This document shows, one piece after another, positions 8,171 to 17,908 of a stretch of DNA of 64,000 nt. The position numbers and the translations under genes are program-made. Position 1 is the first letter of the stretch, and the number at the start of each line of letters is the position of its first letter. The stretch lies in NCBI RefSeq assembly GCF_009938225.1, contig NZ_AP019657.1, forward strand, positions 496,001-560,000. Direction: 5' to 3'. The notes beneath the pieces are model-generated. The model made no database searches. It saw only the letters and a program-made list of their open reading frames with translations, and was not told the origin of the DNA. Source of the DNA: Vibrio ponticus. GTDB lineage: Bacteria; Pseudomonadota; Gammaproteobacteria; Enterobacterales; Vibrionaceae.

Positions 8171-11026
8171 ATGCACAACGGTGTGATGAAGGCATGGCTC
8201 GAGTCTTCACACTTGGCAGGCGCAAATGCGACATACGTAGAGGATCTCTACGAATTGTATCTCAGTGACCCCGATCTGGTAAGTGAGGAGTGGATTCGTG
8301 TATTTGATGGTTTGCCAAAACCATCGCAAGATGTGGTGGAACAACCGCACTCACGTGTCCGTGATTACTTCCGTCGACTCGCTCAAGAAACAAAGCATTA
8401 CAATGTCCAAGTTAGTGACCCCGACGTCGATGCTAAACAAGTAAAAGTTCTACAGCTGATCAACGCGTACCGTTTCCGCGGTCATGAAGCAGCTGATCTT
8501 GATCCTCTAGGTCTATGGAACCGCCCTACGGTGGCAGAGCTAGACCCTTCCTTCCACAATCTCAACGATGATGACTTAGAAGAAACATTTAACGTTGGCT
8601 CTTTTGCGATTGGTCAAGAGACCATGAAGCTAAAAGACATCTATTCCTCATTGAAGAAAATCTACTGTGGATCGATCGGTGCTGAGTACATGCACATGAC
8701 CGACACAGAACAGAAACGTTGGATCCAACAACGTTTAGAATCTGTGGTTGGTCAACCGACATTTACTGCAGAAGAAAAACGTGACTTTCTAGAAGAGCTA
8801 ACAGCAGCGGAAGGCCTTGAGCGCTATTTGGGTGCAAAATTCCCTGGTGCAAAACGCTTCTCTCTAGAAGGTGGTGATGCGCTAATCCCAATGACTAAAG
8901 AACTGATTCGACATGCTGGTAAGAGCGGTATGCGTGAGGTGGTTATTGGTATGGCTCACCGTGGTCGCTTAAACATGTTAGTTAACGTGTTGGGTAAAAA
9001 GCCGCAAGATCTGTTTGACGAGTTTGCCGGTAAACATAGTGATTCTTGGGGTACGGGCGATGTTAAGTATCACCAAGGCTTCTCGGCAGACTTCGCGACA
9101 CCGGGTGGTGATGTTCACTTAGCATTGGCGTTTAACCCATCGCACCTAGAGATTGTAAACCCAGTAGTGATTGGCTCGGTACGTGCGCGCCAAGATCGCC
9201 TTGGCGATAAGAATGGCAGCACAGTACTACCAATTACGATTCACGGTGACTCAGCGGTGGCTGGTCAAGGTGTGGTTGCTGAGACATTTAACATGTCACA
9301 ATCGCGTGGTTACCGTGTAGGTGGTACGGTTCGTATCGTAGTGAATAACCAAGTTGGTTTCACAACGTCGAATCCGAACGACACGCGTTCAACCATGTAC
9401 TGTACTGATATCGCTAAGATGGTACAGGCACCTATCTTCCACGTGAATGCGGATGATCCAGAGGCAGTGGCGTTTGTTACACGCATTGCACTTGATTACC
9501 GTAATGAATTTAAGCGTGATGTCGTGATTGACTTGGTTTGTTACCGTCGTCATGGCCACAACGAAGCGGATGAGCCAAATGCGACTCAACCGTTGATGTA
9601 TCAAAAAATCAAGAAGCATCCAACGCCACGTAAGCTCTATGCTGACGTTCTGATTGAGCGCGGTGATAACGACATTGAGACGGCAACAGCGCTAATCAAT
9701 GATTACCGTGACGCATTAGACCGTGGTGAAGTGGTGGTTAAAGAGTGGCGTCCAATGGCTTTACATTCAGTAGACTGGTCTCCATATCTAGGTCACGACT
9801 GGGATACACCTTGGAATAGTCAGTACGACAAAGATCGCCTAGTTGAACTCGGTAACCGTCTATGTCAGTACCCAGATAGTCACAAGCTACAAAGCCGAGT
9901 TAACAAGCTTTACAACGATCGTCTATCAATGATGAGCGGTGAGAAAGCGGTTGATTGGGGTATGGCAGAAACCTTGGCTTACGCGACCTTAGTTGATGAT
10001 GGTAAGCGCATTCGTATTTCAGGTCAGGATTCTGGACGTGGTACTTTCTTCCACCGTCATTCAGTACTGCACAACCAATCTGATGCGAGCACCTATATTC
10101 CTCTAGCGAATATTCATGATAAGCAGGGACCTTTCCAAGTGATTGACTCAGTGCTGTCTGAAGAAGCGGTATTGGCGTTTGAATATGGCTACGCAACGGC
10201 TGAGCCGAGTGGTTTAACCATTTGGGAAGCGCAGTTTGGTGACTTTGCCAACGGCGCACAGGTTGTGATTGACCAATTTATCTCCTCTGGTGAGCAAAAG
10301 TGGGCACGTTTGTGTGGTCTAACAATGCTTCTGCCACATGGTTATGAAGGTCAGGGCCCTGAGCACTCCTCGGCGCGCCTAGAGCGTTATCTACAGCTTT
10401 GTGCTGAGCAGAATATGCAGGTGGTTGTTCCATCAACACCAGCTCAGGTGTATCACATGATTCGTCGTCAAGTTGTGCGTCCAATGCGTCGCCCACTGAT
10501 TGTGATGTCACCGAAATCACTGCTACGTCACCCATTATGTGTTTCAAGTTTAGAAGATTTATCGGACGGCACGTTCTTACCTGCAATTCCAGAAATTGAC
10601 CCATTGGAAGAAAGCAAGGTGAAACGCGTAGTGTTCTGTTCTGGTAAGGTTTATTTCGACCTGCTTGAACAACGCCGCAAGAACGAGCAAGACGATGTTG
10701 CTATCGTGCGTATCGAGCAGCTTTACCCATTCCCATTGGAAGAAGTGAAAGAAGCGATTGCTCAATACACCAATGTTGAAGATTTTGTCTGGTGCCAAGA
10801 AGAGCCACAAAACCAAGGCGCTTGGTACTGTAGCCAGCATAATTTCCGCGCTGCTATCCCAGCGGGCGCTGATCTTAAGTATGCAGGCCGCCCAGCTTCA
10901 GCATCTCCGGCGGTAGGTTACATGTCGGTACACTTGAAACAACAAAAAGCGTTAGTAGAAGACGCTTTGACCACTGGTTCTAATACATCAGATTCGAAAA
11001 CCTCAGATAAAGAACTAGAAGCATAA
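8171..11026 (+). CDS. sucA: 2-oxoglutarate dehydrogenase E1 component
   Basis: A 951-residue thiamine-diphosphate enzyme (E. coli SucA is 933). It decarboxylates 2-oxoglutarate and transfers succinyl to the lipoyl group of SucB. The N-terminus has the E2-binding type helix [12 protein letters not shown]; catalytic-core motifs include [31 protein letters not shown] and, in the C-terminal half, [18 protein letters not shown] and [20 protein letters not shown]. The ATG has an AAGGGAAAAT ribosome site. It sits 103 bases after sdhB and 11 bases before sucB. Confidence 0.98.
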   Translation: MHNGVMKAWLESSHLAGANATYVEDLYELYLSDPDLVSEEWIRVFDGLPKPSQDVVEQPHSRVRDYFRRLAQETKHYNVQVSDPDVDAKQVKVLQLINAYRFRGHEAADLDPLGLWNRPTVAELDPSFHNLNDDDLEETFNVGSFAIGQETMKLKDIYSSLKKIYCGSIGAEYMHMTDTEQKRWIQQRLESVVGQPTFTAEEKRDFLEELTAAEGLERYLGAKFPGAKRFSLEGGDALIPMTKELIRHAGKSGMREVVIGMAHRGRLNMLVNVLGKKPQDLFDEFAGKHSDSWGTGDVKYHQGFSADFATPGGDVHLALAFNPSHLEIVNPVVIGSVRARQDRLGDKNGSTVLPITIHGDSAVAGQGVVAETFNMSQSRGYRVGGTVRIVVNNQVGFTTSNPNDTRSTMYCTDIAKMVQAPIFHVNADDPEAVAFVTRIALDYRNEFKRDVVIDLVCYRRHGHNEADEPNATQPLMYQKIKKHPTPRKLYADVLIERGDNDIETATALINDYRDALDRGEVVVKEWRPMALHSVDWSPYLGHDWDTPWNSQYDKDRLVELGNRLCQYPDSHKLQSRVNKLYNDRLSMMSGEKAVDWGMAETLAYATLVDDGKRIRISGQDSGRGTFFHRHSVLHNQSDASTYIPLANIHDKQGPFQVIDSVLSEEAVLAFEYGYATAEPSGLTIWEAQFGDFANGAQVVIDQFISSGEQKWARLCGLTMLLPHGYEGQGPEHSSARLERYLQLCAEQNMQVVVPSTPAQVYHMIRRQVVRPMRRPLIVMSPKSLLRHPLCVSSLEDLSDGTFLPAIPEIDPLEESKVKRVVFCSGKVYFDLLEQRRKNEQDDVAIVRIEQLYPFPLEEVKEAIAQYTNVEDFVWCQEEPQNQGAWYCSQHNFRAAIPAGADLKYAGRPASASPAVGYMSVHLKQQKALVEDALTTGSNTSDSKTSDKELEA

Positions 11027-11037
11027 GGAAGATAGAA

Positions 11038-12243
11038 ATGACAATTGAAATTCTGGTTCCAGATTTACCTGAATCAGTTGCAGACGCAACCGTCGCTACA
11101 TGGCACAAGCAACCGGGTGACACGGTTGAGCGTGATGAAGTTCTTGTAGATATCGAAACCGATAAGGTTGTACTTGAAGTTCCTGCTCCAGAAGCAGGCG
11201 TTTTAGAAGCCATTATTGAAGAAGAAGGTGCGACAGTACTTTCTAAGCAGCTAATCGCTAAGTTGAAGCCGGGTGCCGTTGCTGGTGAACCAACAACAGA
11301 TACCACTGCTGAGACCGAGGCATCGCCAGACAAGCGTCATAAAGCGGCATTAACAGAAGAGAGCAACGATGCGCTAAGCCCAGCGGTTCGTCGTCTACTT
11401 GCTGAGCATGGTCTAGAGGCTTCTCAAGTGAAAGGCTCTGGTGTTGGTGGTCGTATTACTCGTGAAGATGTCGAAGCGCATTTAGCTAACGCGAAATCGA
11501 GTGCTAAAGCAGAAGAGCCAGTGGCGCAAGCTCCAGCAGCAGCGCGCAGCCAGAAACGTGTGCCAATGACTCGTCTACGTAAGACAGTGGCAAACCGTCT
11601 TCTAGAAGCGAAGAACAGCACCGCAATGCTAACCACGTTTAACGAAGTGAATATGAAGCCAATCATGGATCTTCGTAAACAGTACAAAGACCAATTCGAA
11701 GATCGTCACGGTATTCGTCTTGGCTTCATGTCTTTCTACGTGAAAGCGGTAACGGAAGCACTCAAACGCTATCCAGAAGTGAACGCGTCGATTGACGGTG
11801 ATGACATTGTTTATCACAACTACTTCGATATCAGCATGGCAGTGTCTACGCCACGCGGTCTCGTGACTCCAGTGTTAAAAGACTGCGACACATTAGGCTT
11901 TGCTGACATTGAAAAAGGCATCAAAGAGCTAGCGATCAAAGGTCGTGATGGCAAGCTAACGGTTGATGAGTTGATGGGCGGTAACTTCACTATCACTAAC
12001 GGTGGTGTATTTGGCTCGTTGATGTCAACACCAATCATTAACCCGCCACAATCAGCTATCTTGGGTATGCATAAGATCCAAGATCGTCCGATGGCTGTGG
12101 ATGGCAAGGTAGAAATTCTACCAATGATGTACCTAGCTCTATCTTACGACCACCGTTTAATCGATGGTCGCGAGTCAGTGGGTTTCTTAGTAACGATTAA
12201 AGAGCTACTAGAAGATCCAGCGCGTCTGTTATTAGACGTTTAA
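11038..12243 (+). CDS. sucB: Dihydrolipoyl succinyltransferase (2-oxoglutarate dehydrogenase E2)
   Basis: A 401-residue E2 core protein. The lipoyl domain (about 1-78) carries the modified lysine in [15 protein letters not shown]; the peripheral subunit-binding domain (about 112-150) reads [17 protein letters not shown]; the catalytic domain (about 170-401) ends with the active-site [16 protein letters not shown]. It forms the 24-subunit core that transfers succinyl to CoA. The E3 partner (lpd) is not in this window, as is usual. Confidence 0.98.
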   Translation: MTIEILVPDLPESVADATVATWHKQPGDTVERDEVLVDIETDKVVLEVPAPEAGVLEAIIEEEGATVLSKQLIAKLKPGAVAGEPTTDTTAETEASPDKRHKAALTEESNDALSPAVRRLLAEHGLEASQVKGSGVGGRITREDVEAHLANAKSSAKAEEPVAQAPAAARSQKRVPMTRLRKTVANRLLEAKNSTAMLTTFNEVNMKPIMDLRKQYKDQFEDRHGIRLGFMSFYVKAVTEALKRYPEVNASIDGDDIVYHNYFDISMAVSTPRGLVTPVLKDCDTLGFADIEKGIKELAIKGRDGKLTVDELMGGNFTITNGGVFGSLMSTPIINPPQSAILGMHKIQDRPMAVDGKVEILPMMYLALSYDHRLIDGRESVGFLVTIKELLEDPARLLLDV

Positions 12244-12254
12244 TATCGCTAAAA

Positions 12255-12281
12255 CGTCGAGTTGTCTTGGATGACTCGACG
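12255..12281 (+). promoter_or_regulatory. Intercistronic stem-loop between sucB and sucC
   Basis: CGTCGAGT (12255-12262) pairs with ACTCGACG (12274-12281) across an 11-base loop, followed only by CCTTTAG. This 197-base gap is the longest inside the operon and also holds a 12-base palindrome, TCCCTTAAGGGA (12409-12420), just before sucC. A partial terminator, processing site or internal promoter region is possible. Confidence 0.45.
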
Positions 12282-12440
12282 CCTTTAGCTCACGGGGCTA
12301 GACTGGCTCAACTGTCTGGCCTTCATTTGAATCGTATTGCGATTGATATGAGAAGACCCTACAGACGTGTAAGCAGAGTTCTACTGCAACGTTAATGGAA
12401 ATTATAAATCCCTTAAGGGAAGAACAAACGGAATATCAAA

Positions 12441-13607
12441 ATGAATTTGCATGAATACCAAGCCAAACAGCTGTTTGCAGAATTCGGTTTGCCTGTGCCG
12501 GAAGGTTACGCTTGTGATACCCCACAAGAAGCGTTCGAAGCAGCAGGTCGCATTAGCACAGAGAAGAAAGTCGTTAAGTGTCAGGTACACGCTGGTGGCC
12601 GCGGTAAAGCGGGTGGCGTTGAATTGCATGACACCAAAGATGGCGTGAAAGAATTTGCTCAAAAGTGGCTAGGTAAAAACCTAGTAACTTACCAAACAGA
12701 TGCCAATGGTCAGCCAGTGTCTAAAATTTTGGTTGAAGAAGCATCTGACATTGCTAACGAGCTTTACTTGGGCGCGGTAGTTGACCGTTCGACTCAGCGC
12801 ATCGTATTCATGGCATCGACAGAAGGTGGTGTGGAAATTGAGAAAGTGGCAGAAGAAACGCCAGAGCTCATCCACAAAGCCGCTATCGATCCGCTTGTTG
12901 GTCCACAGGCTTACCAAGGTCGTGAACTGGCATTCAAACTTGGTCTTAAAGGTGACCAAATCAAACAGTTCGTGAAGATCTTTGTTGGTCTTGGTGAAAT
13001 GTTTGCTCAATATGATCTAGCACTACTTGAAATCAACCCTCTGGTTATCACTGGAGCAGGTGATCTACTGTGTCTAGACGGTAAAATTAATATCGACTCT
13101 AACGCACTTTACCGTCAGCCAAAGCTGCGTGAGATGCACGATCCTTCACAAGAAGATGAGCGCGAAGCACATGCAGCGCAATGGGAGCTTAACTACGTAG
13201 CTCTGGATGGCAGCATCGGCTGTATGGTTAACGGCGCAGGTCTGGCGATGGGTACGATGGATATCGTAAACCTACATGGCGGTCAACCGGCAAACTTCCT
13301 TGATGTAGGCGGCGGCGCAACTAAAGAGCGTGTTACTGAAGCCTTCAAGATCATCCTATCTGACAGCAATGTGAAAGCGGTACTGGTTAATATTTTCGGC
13401 GGCATCGTTCGTTGTGACCTGATTGCAGAAGGTATCATTGGCGCTGTTGAAGAAGTTGGCGTTGAAGTACCAGTCGTTGTTCGTCTGGAAGGTAACAATG
13501 CACCGCTAGGCTCGCAGAAACTGGCTGAAAGTGGTCTAAATATCATCGCTGCAAACTCTTTAACTGAAGCAGCAGAAAAAGTAGTTGCGGCAGCGGAGGG
13601 CAAATAA
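12441..13607 (+). CDS. sucC: Succinyl-CoA synthetase (ADP-forming) beta subunit
   Basis: A 388-residue ATP-grasp protein of normal length. With SucD it converts succinyl-CoA to succinate with substrate-level phosphorylation. The N-terminal [20 protein letters not shown], the [11 protein letters not shown] nucleotide-binding segment and the C-terminal [21 protein letters not shown] CoA-ligase region are all typical. Its stop codon overlaps the sucD start by one base (TAATG). Confidence 0.98.
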   Translation: MNLHEYQAKQLFAEFGLPVPEGYACDTPQEAFEAAGRISTEKKVVKCQVHAGGRGKAGGVELHDTKDGVKEFAQKWLGKNLVTYQTDANGQPVSKILVEEASDIANELYLGAVVDRSTQRIVFMASTEGGVEIEKVAEETPELIHKAAIDPLVGPQAYQGRELAFKLGLKGDQIKQFVKIFVGLGEMFAQYDLALLEINPLVITGAGDLLCLDGKINIDSNALYRQPKLREMHDPSQEDEREAHAAQWELNYVALDGSIGCMVNGAGLAMGTMDIVNLHGGQPANFLDVGGGATKERVTEAFKIILSDSNVKAVLVNIFGGIVRCDLIAEGIIGAVEEVGVEVPVVVRLEGNNAPLGSQKLAESGLNIIAANSLTEAAEKVVAAAEGK

Positions 13608-14479
13608 TGTCAGTACTAATTAATAAAGATACTAAAGTTATCTGTCAGGGTTTCACAGGTGGTCAAGGTACGTTCCACTCTGAGCAAGCTATCGCTTACG
13701 GCACACAAATGGTTGGTGGTGTATCACCAGGCAAAGGTGGTCAAACTCACCTAGGTCTACCAGTGTTTAACACGGTACGTGAAGCGGTAGAAGTGACCGG
13801 TGCAACTGCATCAGTTATCTACGTTCCTGCGCCTTTCTGTAAAGATGCAATCCTTGAAGCCATTGATGCTGGCGTGAAGTTGATTGTGACGATCACAGAA
13901 GGTATCCCAACACTTGACCTGTTGGACGTAAAAGTACGTCTAGACGAAGCGGGTGTTGTGATGATTGGTCCTAACTGTCCAGGTGTTATTACGCCGGATG
14001 AGTGTAAGATTGGTATCATGCCGGGTCATATCCACAAGAAAGGTAAGGTGGGTATCGTATCGCGCTCTGGCACATTGACTTATGAAGCCGTTAAGCAGAC
14101 TACCGACGAAGGTTTTGGTCAATCGACTTGTGTTGGTATCGGTGGTGACCCAATTCCGGGCTCAAACTTTATCGACATCTTAAAGCTATTCCAAGAAGAC
14201 CCAGAGACAGAAGCGATTGTGATGATCGGTGAAATCGGTGGTACAGCGGAAGAAGAAGCAGCTGCATTTATCAAAGACAATGTGACTAAACCTGTGGTTT
14301 CTTACATTGCAGGTGTAACGGCGCCTCCAGGTAAGCGTATGGGTCACGCTGGCGCGATCATCTCTGGTGGTAAAGGTACTGCTGAAGATAAATTCGCGGC
14401 TCTTGAAGAAGCCGGTGTTAAGACGGTTAAGTCTCTAGCCGACATCGGTAAAGCGCTTCGCGAAGTGACCGGTTGGTAA
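13607..14479 (+). CDS. sucD: Succinyl-CoA synthetase alpha subunit
   Basis: A 290-residue subunit carrying the phosphorylated histidine in [16 protein letters not shown] and the CoA-binding Rossmann region [14 protein letters not shown]. It completes the sdhCDAB-sucABCD operon. A strong terminator begins 24 bases after its stop codon. In E. coli a small RNA is processed from the 3' end of this transcript (SdhX); the 3' region here is too short and diverged for me to claim an equivalent. Confidence 0.98.
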   Translation: MSVLINKDTKVICQGFTGGQGTFHSEQAIAYGTQMVGGVSPGKGGQTHLGLPVFNTVREAVEVTGATASVIYVPAPFCKDAILEAIDAGVKLIVTITEGIPTLDLLDVKVRLDEAGVVMIGPNCPGVITPDECKIGIMPGHIHKKGKVGIVSRSGTLTYEAVKQTTDEGFGQSTCVGIGGDPIPGSNFIDILKLFQEDPETEAIVMIGEIGGTAEEEAAAFIKDNVTKPVVSYIAGVTAPPGKRMGHAGAIISGGKGTAEDKFAALEEAGVKTVKSLADIGKALREVTGW

Positions 14480-14503
14480 TTTCGCTGCAATAAAAGAAGA
14501 TCA

Positions 14504-14534
14504 AAGGCTCAGCTTCGGCTGGGCCTTCTTTTTT
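14504..14534 (+). terminator. Intrinsic terminator of the sdh-suc operon
   Basis: AAGGCTCAGC (14504-14513) and GCTGGGCCTT (14518-14527) form a ten-pair stem on a TTCG tetraloop, followed by CTTTTTT. Confidence 0.9.
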
Positions 14535-14539
14535 GGCGA

Positions 14540-14655
14540 CGAGCTGCGCTCTTGGATGCGGGAACGCAAAGCTGAGGCTTTGCTTGGGGAACACGAATCA
14601 GAGATTCGTTTACGGAGTTGGGAACGTGAAGCTAAAGCTTCACTTCGGGATAAGT
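14540..14655. repeat. Mosaic hairpin-repeat block with three successive units
   Basis: Three consecutive units have the layout GGAAC-stem-loop-stem, each with a different 7-bp stem: GCAAAGC/GCTTTGC with loop TGAG, ACGAATC/GATTCGT with loop AGA, and GTGAAGC/GCTTCAC with loop TAAA. The linkers between them (GATGCGGGAACG, TTTACGGAGTTGGGAACG, CTTCGGGA) recur at 2643-2790 and 788-1052. No gene is seen between sucD and 14775. Confidence 0.7.
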
Positions 14656-14698
14656 TTGCGGCAGAAAATGTTGTAGATGCCGTTGCTGGGTGTAACGA

Positions 14699-14740
14699 TA
14701 ATCCGTAATCCGTAATCCGTAATCCGTAATCCGTAATCCG
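14699..14740. repeat. Heptamer tandem array (TAATCCG) x6
   Basis: Six exact copies of TAATCCG. The reverse complement CGGATTA matches the TTACGGA-type linkers of the mosaic repeat block that ends about 45 bases upstream. Copy number is likely to vary between strains. Confidence 0.95.
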
Positions 14741-14774
14741 TAGTCAGCGCATTGGCGCTGAATGTTCCAATCTA

Positions 14775-15053
14775 TTACAGCTTCGCTTCAATCGCAGCCA
14801 GTCGTTGCTGCAGATCTTTTACCTGCGCTTCCAGTTCAGTGATGCGGTCTGGTTGCGGTTTACTCTCAGCCGAGACTTCAATTTTTGGTACACGTTGAGA
14901 GTTTTTCCAGCTTTTAATCGTACTGATAAGAGCCGGCATAGGAATTGATGTTTTTAATCGTGCTTTGACCAAAGCAACGGTTGGCTCTTTGCCTTCTTGA
15001 ACCAGTGTCTCAATAACCTGTTCTAACTCTTGGCTAACATCTTTAGTAAGCAT
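14775..15053 (-). CDS. Small protein with KfrA-like N-terminal region and C-terminal coiled coil
   Basis: A 92-residue protein. Residues 1-50 (EGKEPTVALVKARLKTSIPM with following STIKSWK) resemble the helix-turn-helix region of KfrA-type DNA-binding proteins, which is an inference from the pattern of A-L-x-x-G-x-x-P-T and I-x-x-x-L/W. Residues 65-92 (RITELEAQVKDLQQRLAAIE) form a heptad coiled coil, suggesting a dimer. ATG start with AAGGAAAG upstream. No conserved neighbour explains its role, and no plasmid genes are nearby. Confidence 0.6.
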   Translation of the reverse strand: MLTKDVSQELEQVIETLVQEGKEPTVALVKARLKTSIPMPALISTIKSWKNSQRVPKIEVSAESKPQPDRITELEAQVKDLQQRLAAIEAKL

Positions 15054-15695
15054 TATCTTTCCTTGTGAGTTTTATAATCGGTAAACCGGATCTGGTTCTA
15101 ATTTTACCGCCTTATATTAGCTATGGCGAATGGTAAAAATGGTAGTTTCGTGTAAGAGATTAACCATTCTGCATGTAAGTTAATGTCCATGGTGTAAATT
15201 GTTGATTGTTTTTAGCTTTCAATAACCATTTGAAAAATATGAAAATACGATATGCGTCATTTGTTCTTACAAATGAAGATATGCGAGATAGATCATTGTT
15301 TGAAATGGATTTTCAGTTACATTGTGCGTTCAAAAAAGAGCCTTATTTATAAGGTTAACATTAAGGAAACTGTGACTTTAGTTGGTTTTGCTAAAGTAAC
15401 GCAGCGGCTATTGATTAGGAAATAGCCATTAAGGATGATAGACGAATGGATTCAAAGGGCGCTCGCCTAAGCTATTCTATTCCCAGATTTTTAATCTCTG
15501 GCTACCACCTATCTTTATTAAAATAAAAATTAAACGCGATTTACCTTAGCTTTTCTAGCTTAGGTTTTGCTATACGTCGGCTAACGTATCGGCTTATATA
15601 TGCAAACTATTGAACAATCTCAAATGGTTTGTTTATACATTTTTTATTGAGAAGTGAAGAGCTTAATTTAAGTTTGCTGAAAGCAAGGAAGATTT
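15054..15695. other. Gene-free, structured 642-base intergenic region
   Basis: No credible protein gene. Several hairpins are clustered: 15341-15354 with an A6 run before it (a minus-strand terminator), 15375-15397 (ACTTTAG/CTAAAGT), 15406-15427 (GGCTATT/AATAGCC with AGGA in the loop), 15483-15501 (CCAGA/TCTGG) and 15543-15565 (ACCTTAGC/GCTTAGGT, one mismatch, then TTTT). They could belong to an unassigned small RNA or to a long leader of the GNAT gene; I recognise no known RNA family. Confidence 0.4.
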
Positions 15696-16214
15696 GTGAC
15701 TATCGCAACTCGACGCGTATTATTAGTACCTTATAATGACTCGTTATTATCTGACTTTGTGGTACTTAACTGCTGTGTGAAAAACCGTGCGCAAATGAAC
15801 GGTCCATACACTGTGTCTAAAGCTAGAGAAGTATTTCAAAGTATTCTAAGTGACAACACTCGTTATACCCGAGCGGTGTTAGATAATTTTACTCGTGAAT
15901 ATATTGGTCATATTTCCATTCACGATATCGCCACTGAACCTGAATTAGTATTTATCTTTGATAAGGCTTATTGGGGGCAGGGTATTGCAACTGAAGCTTT
16001 AGGTGCTTTTTTCACTAAAGCAATGCGAGATTTAAATTTAGCCTCAGTGAGAGCGACGGCAAATGTCGATCATTTTGCCTCTATCCGCATTTTAGAGAAA
16101 CTTGGGTTTGAAAAAAAAGGTCTCAACAGCGACGCTTATGGACCTTTCTATGAATTTCAATTTACATCCGATGAGGCGGTAAATGAAAATGAACTACTTG
16201 AAAGCCTATCATAG
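15696..16214 (+). CDS. GNAT family N-acetyltransferase, RimJ/RimL-like
   Basis: A 172-residue GNAT protein. The acetyl-CoA-binding core is seen in FDKAYWGQGIATEALGAFF (about residues 87-108) and the C-terminal ASVRATANVDHFASIRILEKLGFEKKG is typical of the RimJ/RimL group, which acetylates protein N-termini or small molecules; the substrate here is unknown. The start is GTG at 15696 with an AAGGAAG site seven bases upstream. It converges on and overlaps the DUF3301 gene by 53 bases, and its probable terminator lies inside that gene. Confidence 0.85.
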   Translation: MTIATRRVLLVPYNDSLLSDFVVLNCCVKNRAQMNGPYTVSKAREVFQSILSDNTRYTRAVLDNFTREYIGHISIHDIATEPELVFIFDKAYWGQGIATEALGAFFTKAMRDLNLASVRATANVDHFASIRILEKLGFEKKGLNSDAYGPFYEFQFTSDEAVNENELLESLS

Positions 16215-16461
16215 TTAACTCACCTTGATAGCAATCATCACCAAGTGACGAAAATTCAAATTGATAGACCGTATGCCAACGCCAGACTCCGTCTGGCGTT
16301 TTGATTTTATGGGCTTTTAAAGCGGTACTAATTAACTGCAGATCGAGTTGGTCACATTTGCGTTGGATAGCAAGTTTAGCCAGTTCAGATTGGCGTCGTT
16401 GCTGCCAAAACAACATACAAACTAGACAAAGAAGTAAAATAGCCAACAAATCCGTGATCAT
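16162..16461 (-). CDS. DUF3301 family membrane-anchored protein
   Basis: A 99-residue protein: one N-terminal membrane helix (about 4-20, LLAILLLCLVCMLFW) and a small soluble domain with the family-like WRWHTVYQFEFSSLGDDCYQG segment. Function unknown. It starts 17 bases after the DUF3549 stop, so the two probably form a transcription unit. Its C-terminal 53 bases overlap the end of the convergent GNAT gene, and a perfect 10-bp inverted repeat (16278-16300) lies within its coding sequence. Confidence 0.8.
   Translation of the reverse strand: MITDLLAILLLCLVCMLFWQQRRQSELAKLAIQRKCDQLDLQLISTALKAHKIKTPDGVWRWHTVYQFEFSSLGDDCYQGELTMIGFQVVHFHLPPHRM
16278..16306 (+). terminator. Intrinsic terminator of the GNAT gene, inside the opposing DUF3301 gene
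   Basis: AACGCCAGAC (16278-16287) and GTCTGGCGTT (16291-16300) form a perfect ten-pair stem with a three-base loop, followed on the plus strand by TTGATTTT. On the minus strand the same bases encode part of a KTPDGVWRW segment of the DUF3301 protein. Confidence 0.65.
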
Positions 16462-16478
16462 GTTTATTCGTCACCAGT

Positions 16479-17516
16479 TTAAGCTTTGGCTGCTTGTTGT
16501 AAATTTATCAACGCATTGGCTAATTCTGCTGATGGCGATGAATGGAGTAAAGGCAGCAGAACCATACGCAGTTCAGGCAGCATGACTAAGTCCGCGAACA
16601 GTTGGTTAAATAAATTTTGGTTACCCGTCTGGGCAAGACGCAGTAAGAATTGTTCGGCAATATCAGCGTTAGCCAATAAGTGCCAACAACGTCCGGCAAC
16701 ACCAATCAGAATTTCTTGGTGGCTGAGGCGTGGGCTAGCTAACACTTGCTCTAAAATGGGTAATGCGATTTTATGATTAGCTCCCGCTAGTGCGCGAGTC
16801 AGAGCGGAGAGAAGAAACAGATCCGGCTCATTACTGTCAATTTGTGCCTGCGCCAATTCAGCGATACGTTGAGCAAGCTTATCGGTTAGCTCTGTATGCT
16901 CAAGAGCACCAAGTAGAGCGTAGAGCGGTTCAGAGGGTAAACTAGGCAGGGCTTTACGTAGCTCTACGCCATTTTGCTCTGTGCCAAGACGTGCGGCGAT
17001 ATCAGTGATCCCCTGTAACCCGACCGTTTGCCAGTTTTGCCACCCCAAACCACCTTTAAAGTAGTGTTGGGCATGTTCGTAATACTGGCTGCATGGCAGG
17101 TCTAAATCGGCGCGAATTTGGCTGTGGAATACTGCCATCTTGTCTTCTGATGGTTTGAAAGTGTAAGGGTTATTCGCCAGCTTTTGTTGCTGCTCCTCAC
17201 TCATATCCTGATTCAAGCGTGTTCCCATCGCTTCGACGACAAACTTGATAAAGTTACCTACATCAGCTTGTTTTAGTAGACCTCGTTCATCGAGTTCAAA
17301 CTTTAAAAACCAAATCCAAGGTTGCTTAGCTTCATTCCAATAGGCAATCGCCATATGTGCTTTGCGCTGCAGAGGATAAGGGTATGGCTGCTGACCTTTC
17401 TCGATCTGTTCAAAGACTTGATTATCGATAGTCTTAATACGACGACCTAAATCGAAGATCTTAAATGTACAGTCACTGTTGCGTAGCAGTTCGCTCAGGG
17501 TATGAATGGTATCCAT
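16479..17516 (-). CDS. DUF3549 family protein
   Basis: A 345-residue cytoplasmic protein recognised as DUF3549, found mainly in Vibrio and relatives, function unknown. The N-terminal third has the family-like FKIFDLGRRI and WIWFLKFELDERGLL segments; the remainder is helical and leucine/alanine-rich, reminiscent of HEAT-like repeats (for example LFLLSALTRALAG and LPILEQVLASPRL). ATG start with an AGGAAAAG site. It is divergent from the yqcC-like gene across only 77 bases, so the promoters face each other. Confidence 0.8.
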   Translation of the reverse strand: MDTIHTLSELLRNSDCTFKIFDLGRRIKTIDNQVFEQIEKGQQPYPYPLQRKAHMAIAYWNEAKQPWIWFLKFELDERGLLKQADVGNFIKFVVEAMGTRLNQDMSEEQQQKLANNPYTFKPSEDKMAVFHSQIRADLDLPCSQYYEHAQHYFKGGLGWQNWQTVGLQGITDIAARLGTEQNGVELRKALPSLPSEPLYALLGALEHTELTDKLAQRIAELAQAQIDSNEPDLFLLSALTRALAGANHKIALPILEQVLASPRLSHQEILIGVAGRCWHLLANADIAEQFLLRLAQTGNQNLFNQLFADLVMLPELRMVLLPLLHSSPSAELANALINLQQAAKA

Positions 17517-17593
17517 GGGAGACTTTTCCTAACTTTCTTTCCCTTATAAATGGTACTCTATAGGCCAATTTCAAGGTCAACGACAAAAGATAA

Positions 17594-17908
17594 ATGAAAC
17601 AGGATACTTCGCTCACGGTTTTACTTAACCAGCTTGAGCAACAACTTCGCGAGGTAGAGTTGTGGCAAGATATGCCGCCATCTGCACAGGCACTTGCGAG
17701 CGAGCAACCTTTCGCCATTGATACGTTAGAGCCACATGAATGGCTGCAATGGATCTTCTTGCCTAAAATGCGTCAGTTGATCGAAGCAGAGCTTTCGCTA
17801 CCGCAAGGTTTTGCCATTGCGCCATATTTTGAAGAGTGCTGGAAACAGCATACTCACTATGTATCCGTTATTACGGTGATTCGCCAGATTGATTCAGAGG
17901 CAGCTTAA
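17594..17908 (+). CDS. YqcC family protein
   Basis: A 104-residue soluble protein of the YqcC family, usually found directly upstream of truC as here; the truC GTG start follows its stop codon with no gap. Family features are the N-terminal LLNQLEQQLREVELW and the central EWLQWIFLPKMRQLIEAE. YqcC function is not established; the invariable pairing with truC suggests a shared role in tRNA modification or translation, which is inference. Confidence 0.85.
   Translation: MKQDTSLTVLLNQLEQQLREVELWQDMPPSAQALASEQPFAIDTLEPHEWLQWIFLPKMRQLIEAELSLPQGFAIAPYFEECWKQHTHYVSVITVIRQIDSEAA

Noticed and set aside
14775..15053. Plasmid or integrated-element gene (KfrA)
   Set aside because: Only the N-terminal pattern is KfrA-like. 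The protein is very short and no plasmid, phage or integrase genes are nearby.
15370..15470. c-di-GMP (GEMM) riboswitch or CsrB-type RNA
   Set aside because: The region has stems and a few AGGA motifs, but the conserved GEMM core is absent and the GGA density is far below that of CsrB-type RNAs.
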